The notes below the pieces were generated by a model, which was not told where the DNA came from, made no database searches, and worked only from the letters and a program-made list of their open reading frames with translations. From Paramecium tetraurelia (taxonomy: Eukaryota; Ciliophora; Oligohymenophorea; Peniculida; Parameciidae), in contig NW_001799011.1 of assembly GCF_000165425.1 (NCBI RefSeq), forward strand, positions 1,933 through 65,932: DNA of 64,000 nucleotides. Reading direction: 5' to 3'. The position numbers and the translations under genes are program-made. Below are positions 35,197 to 47,286 of the stretch, one piece after another. Position 1 is the first letter of the stretch. Every line of letters starts with the position of its first letter.

Positions 35197-37908
35197 TCAT
35201 TAATTGTTGCAACAAATAAAAATTCCTTCCTTATACTCCTATTCTGATAGAATTTATTTGAATTAGTATTAGGATTTACAAACTTAACAATGTAAAACTT
35301 GTAAGTATTAATATCCGCTTTTACAAACGTATTAACTGAATTCCCCAATCTATTTTAAATTTAACCAACAATGACTCAAGCAGTATAAACATCTATTTTG
35401 CCTAAGACAACAATTGATTTTACAAAATTTACAATAACCATAAACAGTCAATGACAGTAGATCCTCATTTGGATCATGATGATACATTTATGAACAGCAT
35501 CTACATATTGCATCTATTGGTTGTTTTTCTAAATCTCTGCAAATATCACATTTAATCTCTTTCATTTGTTTATATTAATCCAATGAATATAACCTTTATT
35601 ATGAACATGTTTCACATAATATTGATATCATCTGATGATCTTGAATGTTCCAAAAAAGATGATCAATTTATGGATTTGCTATTGAAAAGTTCTTCCTACT
35701 TAAATTAAGTTTTTAGCATACAATACTACATTTTTCATGCTATTTTTATAGGAAAGTCATTATTCCAATTTATTTTTAATTGGTTGGATCTTTTTCTAAG
35801 AGTGGAATCATACCATCTGCAGATTAAATAGAAGCATCAGTCAATATGTTATTAGATCCTTACAAATCCAAAACTACAAGGGTTCCTTCTGTTTCTGTAT
35901 AAGTGAAATGACTGAAAGCAGAGTAGAAATAAAATTGTGGCGATGTAAAAGCACCGTTTGTTGAATATTTCTTCCATTAAAACTTGGCTGAATCTATGAA
36001 AGTCTCTGCATATAATAGGTTTAATCCATAAAAGGGAATATCCAAAGTGTAAAGAATAGGAGATACGTAAAAGATTGGAGGTATTTCATCAAAACCCTTT
36101 GTCAATTCTCTAAATAGAAATGCTAACTAGCTTGCGTGAGCAGCAACATAATACCTAGATTTTGCTAGCTCTTCTGCAATTTTGATATCTTCCTCAGTTA
36201 GTTGATTGTCTAAATACTTTTTAACGTGCTCTTTTGATAGTTTTACAGCCATAAATCTATTATTTAAAGCATCAAAAATTTTAAAAACACAAGTATTGGT
36301 ATGATCTAAGTAATTTTTATTGTAATTTGAATAGTTTTGTACATTTATCTTAGTGATTTCTGGTTCTTAATTGATTTCTAAGGCAGTCACTCCTTATCTT
36401 TGAAATTAATCAACAATATCAATAAATTATGTCCAAAACAATGACTTTTTTATTTGTGCTTCAGAGAATTGATAATTAATTATTTTTGGTTTAATAAATT
36501 TAGCTCCAGAGTAAAATTTCTAAGTTGTTTTTGGAAACATTGATCTATTGATACTCTTAGTAATTGATGATTCAATTGCGAATTTAACAAGAGTAGGAAA
36601 ATCATCAGGCTAGCTCTTTCTAGTTATCATAATGTCAGGAAATACATCTTGCATTTTATTAAACATGATGTCAGTTGAATTTCTGATTTTAAAGCAGGTG
36701 AAAAAGCTAAGATTCTTGGCCTCTTTATATTTTAATATGATATTTTCTAAATGACCTTATTCTACTGCATCACTCTGATCATCTGATATTTCGTCGGAGT
36801 GATATTGATTTCCATGACAAGGAGCATCAGTGATTAAGAATGTACATAAAATACTGTCTGGGTGTCTTGATATATTTAAATTCAATCCTTATTCCAATGC
36901 TGTAACAATATCTTCTGCCTAATCCCCACCTCCTTGAGCTACCTATTTTGAAATTACTTTAATTATCTCTTCAAAGTTTTCTGTTAAACATCTATACACC
37001 AACTATTCCTCTTCATCACAAGTATCTCTATATCCTACAAACCCTATTCTCACTCCATACCCATTGATCTTTTCTTTAAATTGATATATTAGTTTGGCAA
37101 TTTACTTTTTAATAGCTTCCAACCAACGATTCATCGACTTTGTCAAATCTAAAATGAAGATCACATCTATGATATTTGATTGATGGATTTCCCTTTAAAA
37201 GTTTATCAACTTTTCCTTTTCACATACTTATTGAATTTCAAAGCGCTTTGCATTTTCGAGAAAATCTATAAAACTATTTCCTTGTATTTTACTGGTACAT
37301 GGCAAAAGTTATTATTTTTAACAAGAAATTTAGTTAATGTGTTCCCAATCACAATGTTGTTTTAAGCATATCTTATTTGGGCAATTTCCTTGGAGATATT
37401 TTAAACATAAGTTTTAAAATCCTTCTAAATGATAAGGGCAATTACATTATTCATTTTCACAAATATTCTCTGGGTTAATTTAGGCAACATTATATTAAGT
37501 GTACACTTCTCTTCTAAGTTTGTCCCATTACACATGTCTATTTTCACAATTCTTATTTTTGCATATTTTTATTAAATTACTCAAGCATATGCCTTAAGCC
37601 CATTTTCTATGAATGAATTTACACAAACCCTATTAACAAATATTGTGTGGGCATAAATTAAAACCCCACACTCCATTTATTGGAGATATTTATAACAATA
37701 AGTGGACTTTTTCTAGATTGAAATGATAAAGTGTGCATTAGTCATCGGAGCATTTTTTGTTTGCTTAACAAGATTCTTCGTCCTCAAGATCCTTTTTCAG
37801 ATATTCCAAACACAGGCCTACGTATTTTCTTTAGTGACTTGACTAACAATCCTCATCAGGACAAAATATTGTGTTGTTACATAGATCGATTATATTTTCA
37901 AAATTCAT
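35197..37908 (-). CDS. CCCH-like / vWA / alpha-kinase / RING-like protein
   Basis: Predicted 903-aa protein with no intron needed. Residues 1-215 hold about six CCCH-like cysteine-histidine clusters (CPHNICQQGLCKFIH, CKNKNCENRH, CENEQCNCPYH). Near 248 a vWA domain begins (IFILDLTKSMNRW) and includes QGGGDQAEDI and LITDAPCHG. From about 530 is an alpha-kinase-like domain with RFMAVKLSKEH (presumed catalytic lysine), TLVVLDLQG and NILTDASI, then HEKCSIVCQKLNL matching the C-terminal zinc site of the family. Residues about 781-903 form a cysteine-rich RING-like end (CDICRDLEKQPIDAICRCC ... CKFC). The glycine-rich DLG loop of active alpha-kinases is not obvious, so activity is uncertain. CCCH fingers usually bind RNA; the combination is unusual. 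Convergent with the EAF6 gene. Confidence 0.88.
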
Positions 37909-38365
37909 TTGTTAATTTAAATTATATCAAAAAAGCATTCTAATCTTATATTAAATAGATTTAAATTATATTAATGAATTCATTATTAGTAGCTTTAATT
38001 ATTTTAGGATATGTCTAATATTTAATTCTATTTAATTAATATATAAATAGATATTTTAACAGATTTGAGAGATGGCTTCAACTTAATCATACATCCATCT
38101 CTGTTAGTTTTGATATAAATTGCTAATTTACTTTTTTTTTAATTGTTTAATTTGCTTCTAGATAATTCTTAAATATCTATTAAGATTTCTCTTTTTGCTT
38201 TCAATCGTTTGATCGTAAATTATAAGCTCCGACTATTTCAATTCTATGCTAAGTTAGTCTGTGTATTATAATCACATTTATTTTATTATAATTAAAGAAT
38301 AAAATATAAATTATAATATGATTTATAGACCTTTACTCATTGAAACTTGTTAATATAAATATCGA
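37909..38365. other. Intergenic region between divergent genes
   Basis: About 457 bp, very AT-rich, shared upstream region of the vWA/alpha-kinase gene (-) and the first ankyrin gene (+). No frame supported and no structured element recognised. Confidence 0.45.
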
Positions 38366-39771
38366 ATGGGGAGTGAGGAAAAATCCTTCTCCATAAAAAA
38401 AAAAGTTGATTACTATCCTTTCTTTAGATAAAAGGTTAGTCAATCATTTCACATTGAACCTCTTACAGCAGATAAAAAGAGATCAAAAAGATAACTGACA
38501 TTGAATCCAAAATTAGGAAATTCGGATATTAATATACAATAATATATTGAGTTTAATGTATAAATTTGAAGAAATTAGATTAAAGAACAGCCTTTGAATA
38601 CTCAAACCAACAAAAGAGTCAGAAAACTTATTATATAGGATAATAAACTATTAAGAAAATAAAATAAGATTAATGTTTTTGCTGAAATTGCGACATAAAA
38701 GCACAAATCATATCATTAGCAACAAATAAAAAAGCAGGTTACAACAATGTTGGATTAGGGGTAGCTTTTTAGAAAGGTTGAAAGTCCTTAAATGAGTGCA
38801 AAAGCCTAATAAAAAGAATAATAAAAATAATTAGAATTTCAATCAAAAACATAATAAAATAATGCAGAACAATAAATACAGGATAAGGTTCAAAATTATT
38901 TATCCAGAAAGAGTGTACATCTCTAACGACTCTCTCAAAGGATGGACGATATTAATGTATCCAAAGGATCCATTATATAGACAAGTTCAGCTGAAAGAGA
39001 TTTGAAAATTTCCTCCACTTTTTTCAAAGACTTTATAGGAGTATCTCAATAATTAAAAAATAAAGAGAAATAAGATCCAGAATTGTTAAAGGAATCCTAT
39101 AAATATTGGGCATAAGCCATAAGAACAAAAAAGGACCCGTTAAAGAAGAGGAAGGTTGGAGCAGTATTTAGTACATCAATAAGAGTGAAACTTGAAAAAA
39201 TGAGAGCTTTAATTTTAGATTGTGTCAAAAAATTGAGATTTATGAAACTGGATCCTGAATAGTTAATGTAAAGTAGAACAATATTAAAACAACCTTATTA
39301 AAGAGAGGGATCCTATGTATTTTTTAAAGGGGTGACTAAAAACGATTTAGATTTGGTAAAATTGATGCTTGATAAGTGCAGATTTTATGCTTTTGATGTA
39401 AACGAGAATTTTCAAACAGCCTTACATGTTTGTGCTAGGAAAGGGTACTTATAAATAGCAAAGCTATTGTTTCAACTTGGAACTTATCCTGATGTAAGGG
39501 ATGTCAGCAACAGAACTCCACTCTATTATGCACTTATAAACAATTAAAAAGAATTAGTATAACTATTGTTATCACATAAATGTAATCCTTGGTCATTTCC
39601 TGGTTGTACCTATGAAACTGATGATCCAGTGCTTACAAAAATGCTAAAAATAGCTAGGAGAGTATATATTCAATTATATAAGTGTAGCTTGATATGTTGT
39701 TACTGATGACCCCCTATAATACGAGATAGTCAACTTGGATCAATTATTGTAGAGTTTTCTATGAATTTTGA
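38366..39771 (+). CDS. Ankyrin-repeat protein, paralogue A
   Basis: Predicted 452-aa protein with two introns (38558-38578, 39662-39687). Residues 1-250 are basic and Gln-rich with short coiled coils and a conserved-looking block (SSTFFKDFIGVSQQLKN). The last third has REGSYVFFKGVTKNDLDLV and then about three ankyrin repeats: QTALHVCARKGYLQIAKLLF, NRTPLYYALINNQKELVQLL and a final HKCNPWS. It ends LDMLLLMTPYNTR...FYEF after an intron whose position is matched in the next gene. Ankyrin repeats mediate protein binding; the target is unknown. Tandem with paralogue B, 14 bp downstream, so the two could share transcription signals. Confidence 0.85.
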
Positions 39772-39785
39772 TTATATATATTTAA

Positions 39786-41427
39786 ATGAGTAAATTCAAC
39801 TATGTTTTCAAGCCTTTGTTCATTGATACTTTTGAATATAGCTATATGGATGGAAAGACTGAGAAGTCGTTTACAATAAAAACAAAAACCTCTGGTAGAG
39901 AAGAGAAGAGTGTAATATAGAAGAGCGAACCTATTGCCCAATTTAACGTATTTGATTATTTTATGATGGGAAGAATGAAACCATTAAAAAGAGTCATAAG
40001 AAAGCTCGAACAAGCAGATAAATGAAATAATCCTCTAAGAGTAGAAACTATACAATAAATTCTAATACTCCTAAAAATGGAATTAGGTAGATTGAAAGTA
40101 GGATAGAGGATGAATTTGAAATTTCAGGTAGGAGAAACTCATTTGATAAGAGATGTACTAACAAACCTCAATTAAATTATCTAAATTTTAATGTACTCAT
40201 TACTTATCATAGTAGTTAAATAGATAGCAATTATGAATGGGTAAACAAGCAATTTATTTCCAAGAACATAAGAATTAATAAATAGGGACAATAAAATTAT
40301 GAGGAGAAAGACTGTTGAAACTTCTAAAGTCCCCACCATTACAGAAAATGAGATTTAATAATTTGAACGTTTAGAAAATTAACATCCTTAAGATATCAAA
40401 GAAAAGGTTGGTAGGATGTTTGCAATTAGTAAAAGGTGCACAACTACATATAATCCAATAAGAAAGAAAAGCAAGGAGAGGGAGGCATTTACAAGAAACC
40501 TACAATTTCTCGAAGAATCTTTTCAACAATCAGTGGCTCCAGAGAAAAAACTATAAGCAGTCATATAATAATATTTTGATAAGAAAAAATCATTTTTAGA
40601 AGAGAAGGCAAAGGAAGAAGAAATTTAATTAAGAGAATTATCAGAAGAAACCTCTAGGATTCGCTCGGGTTAAAGCAAAATGAGGATATCAACAACTTTT
40701 TTAAAAAGATTCATCCATTAAGTTGAGAAGGATAAATAGAAAAATAATGAATAATAAATAGAAACTCAAAAGAGTTTTATTTAATCAATTAAATCATCGT
40801 AGATAAATAAAAGAAGATAGAATGCTATATATAGCGGACAAGTACAATCGTTATTCAAAAAGATGTTTCATTTAATTGTTGATTGCGTTAAAAAGATGAA
40901 ATAAATGAAACTTACAATAAAAGAATTATTCCAACATGGAGTGATTTAAAAGAAACCTTATGAAAGAGAAGGATCTTTTTAGTTTTTTGAAGCTGTTGAA
41001 CTCAACAACTATGGTCTCATTACTTTTATGCTCCAAAAATGCAGATATTATGCCTTTGACATTAATGAATAAGGACAAAATCCTTTACATGTGAGTTCAA
41101 CACTAGGACATTATGCAATAACCTAAAAATTGCTATAATGTGGGTCCTATCCTGATTCATAAGATCTCAATGGCTATTCTCCACTCTATTATGCTGTTTA
41201 ATCCCAAAATATCTAAATAGTCTAAGTGTTACTATACTATAATGCTAATCCTTGGTCAAATAGTAAATATAAACTGGAGAGTCAAAATGCTGAAATAGGG
41301 AGGTTGTTGAAATAATCGAGAAAAGTATGAGTATGTGTTATTGTAGATTCATTTATTACTTTTATTAACCAGACATCCAGATAGAGAACAGATATGGATC
41401 GATTCAAGAGAATCTTTGTTATCTTGA
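39786..41427 (+). CDS. Ankyrin-repeat protein, paralogue B
   Basis: Predicted 520-aa protein with three introns (39946-39971, 40193-40223, 41325-41346). The N-terminal half is basic, Ser/Gln-rich and different from paralogue A. The block STTFLKRFIHQVEKDKQ and the ankyrin part match it closely: REGSFQFFEAVELNNYGLI, QNPLHVSSTLGHYAITQKLL, YSPLYYAVQSQNIQIVQVLL and NANPWS. After the last intron the end IHLLLLLTRHPDREQIWI aligns with the end of paralogue A, which supports both final introns. Without that intron the protein would stop at 41330. The 14-bp gap to paralogue A is extremely small, so the start at 39786 should be treated with some caution. Confidence 0.82.
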
Positions 41428-41640
41428 TCATTATGTTATTTATTGGAATTCATAAACAACAGTTTAGAATATTATAAAATTATCATAAGTTCGTTATTCC
41501 AAATTTTATTTAATTGATTGTTTTTCTTCACAGTTGTCAGCACAAGAAATGCTATTTCACTTGTATAAGTGAATACCTAATAGTATATTTCATATCAGAA
41601 TAATAAAAACACAAAATAATAAACAAATAAACACAATTTA

Positions 41641-42149
41641 TCAGGGCATTTCAATCTCTCCATATTCAAGCAATTTCTTTTCGTACAGAAAATAATATTG
41701 TTCATCGATAAACAATTAATGGTCCATTAACTCCAAGAATTCTTATTCAAGAATAAATATCTCTTTAACACTTACTCCCCCCACTTTTGCATAATATTCA
41801 TTCTTATAATAATCGTCATCCTGGTATTTTATGGCCATCACAATAGCTAACAAAAGGAATCTTCATTATTTAAATTTATTTACCTATGAATACATTTAGA
41901 ATTGAGCACTAAATAAGGGTGTTTTTCTTACAGTCTATCCAAGTAAATTAAAGCAATAACAAAGCATTATTCACTACAATGAGTATACTTTGCAATTCTT
42001 TATAAGTAATTGTGGATTGATATTGAAGGGGCTTTGTTAGCATGGAAATACGATTGTGAGTCTTACTCAATTTCTAAAGTATCTGTCTCTTTTATGATTT
42101 CATCCAAGATATTTGCTACTGTAACAAGTAACTAATTCGATTGTTGCAT
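41641..42149 (-). CDS. PHO80-type (P/U) cyclin
   Basis: Predicted 161-aa cyclin, the size of a single cyclin box, with one 23-nt intron (41861-41883). The family pattern is complete: SIHNYLQRIAKYTHCSEQCF, then ALIYLDRLQEKHP, FLLLAIVMAIKYQDDDYYKN, YYAKVGGVSVKEIFILEQEF and LELMDHQLFIDEQYYFLYEK. PHO80-like cyclins pair with cyclin-dependent kinases of the PHO85/CDK5 type and are linked to nutrient or cell-cycle control in fungi, plants and protists. The partner kinase is not in this window. Convergent with the second ankyrin gene, 213 bp apart. Confidence 0.92.
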
Positions 42150-42456
42150 AAATAGATATAATTTTCAATATATTTTTTTTTACTTAAAAACCATATTATA
42201 CAAATGATTATACAAAAATCAGTTCCATATATAAGTATAATAGTATCTCACTTAGACACTCCAATTTCTATGTTGCCAATGTTATTGTCACTAAAAAACT
42301 AAATTTAAAATTTTCCCTCTCTTTTTCCACCAATCTCATTTAGAACTAACATTTGCGAAGCCTCAGATGTAATCCCTTAGTCTCACTTAAGAAATGGTGT
42401 CAAATTATTCATGTGAACAATTACACAATAAGTTAATTAAAAATAATTAAAATAAA
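42150..42456. other. Intergenic region between divergent genes
   Basis: About 300 bp between the cyclin (-) and TTC7-like (+) start codons; a shared promoter region with no frame or motif I can support. Confidence 0.45.
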
Positions 42457-45012
42457 ATGGATTATTAATTATTGATAAGAGATTATGAAAAAGTCAAAGA
42501 ACTAATCAAAGCAGAAAAGGACAGCTATTCTCAGTTGATAAACTTTAAATGTGAATAACTATCAGAATTGTCTGATACTTAACCCTTTCTACCAGACAAT
42601 ACATTGAACAATCAATATTTTGTAAATCAGTATTAAGTTGAAAACCTATACGTAATGGACATTGAATCGACCAAATATCAATTATTGAATTTTATGAGAG
42701 ATGACAACCAAATTACAAAATAAGTGTTCGAAAATGAACTGACCTATCCAACCTTTTAACCCTATTTGATTCAATTACAAAAATTACCCAAACAGGATTT
42801 GTAAAGAAAGGTGAGTTGGTTAGAAGTCATCTATAAATTGATTTAGAGTCCTAAACAAAAAAAGTCAATGAAATTTTAGACTTATAATGAATTAATTATG
42901 TGGTAAACAGCCTTTATACAAGTTGCCAAAGAAATAACAAACAACCAAGAATACTTGTTAATTCTTAGAAAACCCTTAAAAGAACTTTTTAGATTGTGTT
43001 TAATTCAAATTTTATCCATTTTAGATAGAAATATCTATAGATATTTTGAACAATTGCATAGTCTTATTAACAATGATTTAATGTAAATCTTTTAGGACTC
43101 TTAATTAAGAATCACAATAATCTATTCATTAGCAAAGATTGTCTTTCCGAAGTTAGACTCTAAGTATTTAATAAATTAATTATTAGTGATAAGCTGCCAG
43201 ATGAACACATTAAAATATTGAATATTTTGATAAGTCATGATAAGATCAATAAAATACCTAATTTTGAGACATGGTTATAGCTTTTTGAATTTCTGTTATT
43301 TTTAATGCTTTCAGAAATAAATTTAAAAAAGGAACACATTTTTTAAAAGAATCTGGAAGATAAAATTAAGAAGGAACATCCAGACATTCCATTCATTGAT
43401 CAATTGTGGTATTATGTAGCTGTCAATTTCACATAATAAAACATCAAATTGAATTAATCCTTAAAGAAATTGATATCTCATAATGTATATTCATTAATAA
43501 ATATTTATTGTGTGCGATACAATAAATATCAATTAATGAATTAGATATTGGAGGATCTGTTGATAACTCCATTTGAAGATGATGTTCTAAGAATGAACAT
43601 GTGTATTATTCTATTCAACACCGACGATTACAATAAGTTGCATTAGATGATCTAATCCTTATTAGCCAGCGAATAGATTAAAGATCACGAATTCAGACCT
43701 GTGATAATCAGTATGTGTGTGATGTTTACAGGGATTTATTTAGGCAAAGGAGAAGTATTAATTATCTCAATTTTAATTAGGAAGCCTTATGCTTTGCGAG
43801 AATGAATTACAACGACTATGACAAGGGTATAATTACACTCGACACTCTATTGGCTTAAATTGGCTATTGCTTCTATAATCTAGGGAAAGCAGCTAAGTAT
43901 GTCTTTGAGAAGGAGCACTTCTATATAAAGGCATTGGAGTATTATCAAAAGAGCATTGAATAAAACTCCGATAATCAACTTGTTTAATACAACTATGGCA
44001 AATTGCTGGCGATAACTGGAGACATCAAGAAGGCTTTTTATCATGTGGATTAGGCATGTCGATTATGCGGAGCGGAGATTAACTTTAAGATTTTAAGAGC
44101 TCTTCTGTATTAAACCTAACATGAAAATCACACTGCCTTACAGATAATATCCTCATTAATTATAATAAAGCAAAGCCCATTATTGTATTTCATTAAGGCT
44201 TCAATATTGACTGAAATGTATCTACTAAATTTATTTAATGAGAAGGAATTGTAATATGCTCAAAGCATAAGTGAGGAATTGAAATAGTTCGTCATCAAAA
44301 AGTTTTAGAAATCAAAAGAGGTTCAGTCTATTTTATAAAACCTCAAGAAATTTCTTCTAGGAGTTTCAAAAAAAACGTATGAATTCGATCAAAATGATTA
44401 ATTCATATTTCAATTGCTTCCTCTCAAAAGTATGTAGAACTTTGATATCGATCCTCTCACGTATATCAATTATAGAAATGTATTAAAATTTATAATATTA
44501 AATAGTGTATATTCAACACTATTGACATTCTAATAAAGTTACAAATTTTTGATTTAGCTAATCAAGTACTAGAATTGGTGGATGATGGCAATGAATCAAA
44601 TGATAATGAAAAGTTGTTTTATGTACTAAATGCTTTTATATTTTAAGCAAGGTTTATTGGAGGAAAACAAAGATAAGATCGATGTAGCCTGTCATTATTA
44701 TGAGGAAGTGCTACGAACAGATTTCTACCATGTTAGAGCCATGTCGAGATTGGGGTTGCTATATCTGAAACATTATAAGGAGAGTAAGATTTAGAGAGCC
44801 AGTGAATTATTGATTGCTGCGTCGAAATTTGAAAAGACTTATGAAATTTGGTAAATGGAGAGTGATTATTTTCTAGTTTAGGATTAGGGATTTTGAATCA
44901 ATTATAAAATAACAACAGTGAGGCCCAGAAATTCCTTAATGATGCTCTAAGATTATTGAAAACATCTCCAATTGTCAGTTTTCAAATGATTCCAGACATA
45001 TTATTTGGTTGA
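42457..45012 (+). CDS. TTC7/YPP1-like TPR protein
   Basis: Predicted 809-aa helical-repeat protein with five introns (43164-43186, 43755-43780, 44480-44505, 44623-44647, 44851-44876) that together restore the frame. The C-terminal half shows TPR units: IKALEYYQKSIEQNSDNQLV, YNYGKLLAITGDIKKAFYHV, ACHYYEEVLRTDFYHVRAMS and RLGLLYLKHYKESKIQRAS. The end, AQKFLNDALRLLKTSPIVSF followed by QMIPDIL, matches the closing motif of TTC7 (TSPVLPFS.IPR). TTC7, with EFR3 and FAM126, holds phosphatidylinositol 4-kinase alpha at the plasma membrane. Length is close to human TTC7 (about 860). The N-terminal half is divergent, so the assignment rests mainly on the C-terminus and length. Confidence 0.75.
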
Positions 45013-45123
45013 TTATATGTGTATAATAGTCAAGGCTTGTCTATTATTAAAGAAATTAAGAATTTATTCATTGAATATAAATTCCTTGCCATTTATTTTA
45101 AATTAAAATCTTTAATTTTTAAA

Positions 45124-45741
45124 ATGATCATAAAAGTTGGTCACCTGAATGGTGAAGTAAAACTATATGATTTGGCTGATTCGACCTCAGCCGGTCATTT
45201 GATGTAACTGATTCAATCTGAATTGGGTTGTGAGGTTTCATTGGTCAACTCTGGCGAAGCTGTAGCAGCATCTGCATTTTTAGGTAATTCCAACCACTCA
45301 TTAATTATAGGTACCGAAGGTATTTACTATGTAACTGTTGATGCAGAAGGAGGAAAGAAGAAAAAGAAGAAGAAGAAGAATTTTGCTAAACCCAAGAAGA
45401 AGAAGCACCGACACCGAAAAGTCAAATTGGCTACACTTAAGCTATACACCATCGACAATAAAGGTGTTGTTCAAAGATCTCACAAACAATGCCCATAATG
45501 TCCATAAGGTGTATATATGGCTAAGCATTTTGATAGACACTATTGTGGTACATGCCATTAAACATTTAGAATGGACGAAGCAACTGTAAGAATCTCAATT
45601 ATTAATATCTAGATCAAAGCCAATTTGGAAGCCATCAAAAAATAACAAGCAGCTAAAGCAGCAGCTGCAGCAGCCGCAGCACCAGCAGGAGGAGCAGCAG
45701 CTGGAGGTGCCGCAGGTGGTAAGAAAGGAAAGAAAAAGTGA
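45124..45741 (+). CDS. RPS27A: Divergent ubiquitin-like / ribosomal protein eS31 fusion
   Basis: Predicted 196-aa precursor (205 if the 27-nt intron at 45586-45612 is retained). Residues 1-77 replace ubiquitin: MIIKVGHLNGEVKLYDLADS at the start and a Gly-Gly at 76-77 before a run of lysines. The fold pattern is plausible but identity to ubiquitin is low, with lysines only at 4 and 13. From 78 it is typical eS31 of the small ribosomal subunit: the basic KPKKKKHRHRKVKLATLKLY arm and the zinc ribbon CPQCPQGVYMAKHFDRHYCG followed by TC. The C-terminus has an Ala/Gly-rich extension ending KKGKKK, longer than in animals. The Gly-Gly would allow release of the N-terminal domain. Confidence 0.92.
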
Positions 45742-45928
45742 TCATCAGTATAATAACATTAAATATATTATTGAACAATTTATCATATAGCATTGACTTT
45801 AGTTTTTGGGTTGAATGTATTTGATTTTACTTAAAAAGAGAATTAAATTAAATTTTAATTCTAATTTTATGTAATATTGAATAATAAGAAGAATTATCAA
45901 TATTATTATAATGTTTAAATTTATATAA

Positions 45929-47209
45929 TCAATTATTTAAAGATTTCCCTCTCTGACTTTTGTTCACGGAAAGTAATGTGGATTGTTATTGAATTTCAAA
46001 CTTGGAGATAATCTACCTTAGCATGTCATTCTATTTCTACAATTTGTCATCAGAACAACATGTTTTTTTTAATTTTTATTCTGATAAGCAATTTACTTTA
46101 GGTTTTGGAATCTTTGGGGTTTCTTGGGTGTATTATTTGATTTAAAACTAATTTCTGATTTATTACTCTTATGCTGCGATTATATTTTTTAGTTTGAGTA
46201 TTTCTTATTCACAGTGGGTATGATTTGGAGTATTATAATTGATTAGATTTACATTTTCCTTTTGCACTTTTGAATAGGTATCGTATACTTTCACTTGGTC
46301 CTTGAGTATCTGATTCTTTTCCTACAACTCATCGATAATGATTTTTTTATTTTATTGATTTTACAATTCTTATTCCAAATCTTTAGACTTTTATTCAAAC
46401 TAAATTAATATTTAGATTTATTATTATTGTCTAGATATATATGAATGTATCATACAGTTCATTCCTTTTTTCTAGGTTACTGATAAGTAATTAATAATTT
46501 AAACATTCTTATTTTAAAAAATCAATTGTAAAATTCGAATTTTGTCCTATTTCTTTCATTTCTAATTGCTCTATTTCTAATGGGAATAACAATCAAATAC
46601 TTACTATCCTTCATAGAAGCGTTTTCTTCCTTCATGGTTGATAATTGACTTTATAGTTTTTGGATGTCAGCCTCTAGAAGTGATATTTGGGATTGGAGTG
46701 AATTGATTTGTTACTCTTATTTGTTATTGATAGTTTCGTACTCAATCAATTACTTATATAATATTTGTTATTGATAACCGAATTCTTCCTTGTTGAAGAA
46801 ATCTAGAATATATTAAATCTGATCATTCCTCAAGTAAGTTAGAGCTTCTTTAGCCTTATCCCACTCATAGATTACCTAACCTTTATATATGTGATTGAGG
46901 TACCTTGATTATGTTAAACACAAATTTATTTAACTCGTTTTCATCATTCCCTTCTACTATTTTCAAGGGAGTGATGATTTGAAGAGTCGAATTAAACTTT
47001 GACATATTCTCAATGAGGGATTTGATTCTGGCGTAATTGAATACAAATTGTGAATCTGAATATTATTCAGCCTTGAGAGGGAAACTGTGTTGGTTGAATT
47101 GATTTAAGAGTTTTTCAACGATGATGCCATCTATTAGGTCGATGTAGAGAGTTCCGCAGTCGACATTTAAAATCTTTTTAAACCATGTTAAAATGGCTTC
47201 CTAACACAT
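45929..47209 (-). CDS. HOOK-like N-terminal domain plus coiled coil
   Basis: Predicted 399-aa protein with three introns (46876-46903, 46577-46604, 46431-46455). Residues 1-150 resemble a HOOK-type calponin-homology-like domain: EAILTWFKKILNVDCG and TLYIDLIDGIIVEKLLNQF. The rest is coiled coil (LQSQISLLEADIQKLQSQLS; DLEQELQNQQNKKIIIDELQ) with a Cys-containing, Pro-rich segment and a short C-terminal helix. HOOK proteins link dynein to cargo; the length is shorter than animal HOOKs (about 720 aa), so it may be a related axonemal or basal-body protein. The match is by eye and rests on the N-terminal pattern. Confidence 0.65.
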
Positions 47210-47286
47210 TATGATTAATTTAAAAATAATCTAACACTTCAATTAAGTTGTAAATAACAATAATTGTAAATTTTATTATTATTTTT

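Noticed and set aside
45338..45589. Arg/Lys-rich open frame MMQKEERRKRRRRR
   Set aside because: It is the +1 shadow of the poly-lysine and basic arm of eS31; the real frame carries the zinc ribbon and Gly-Gly site.
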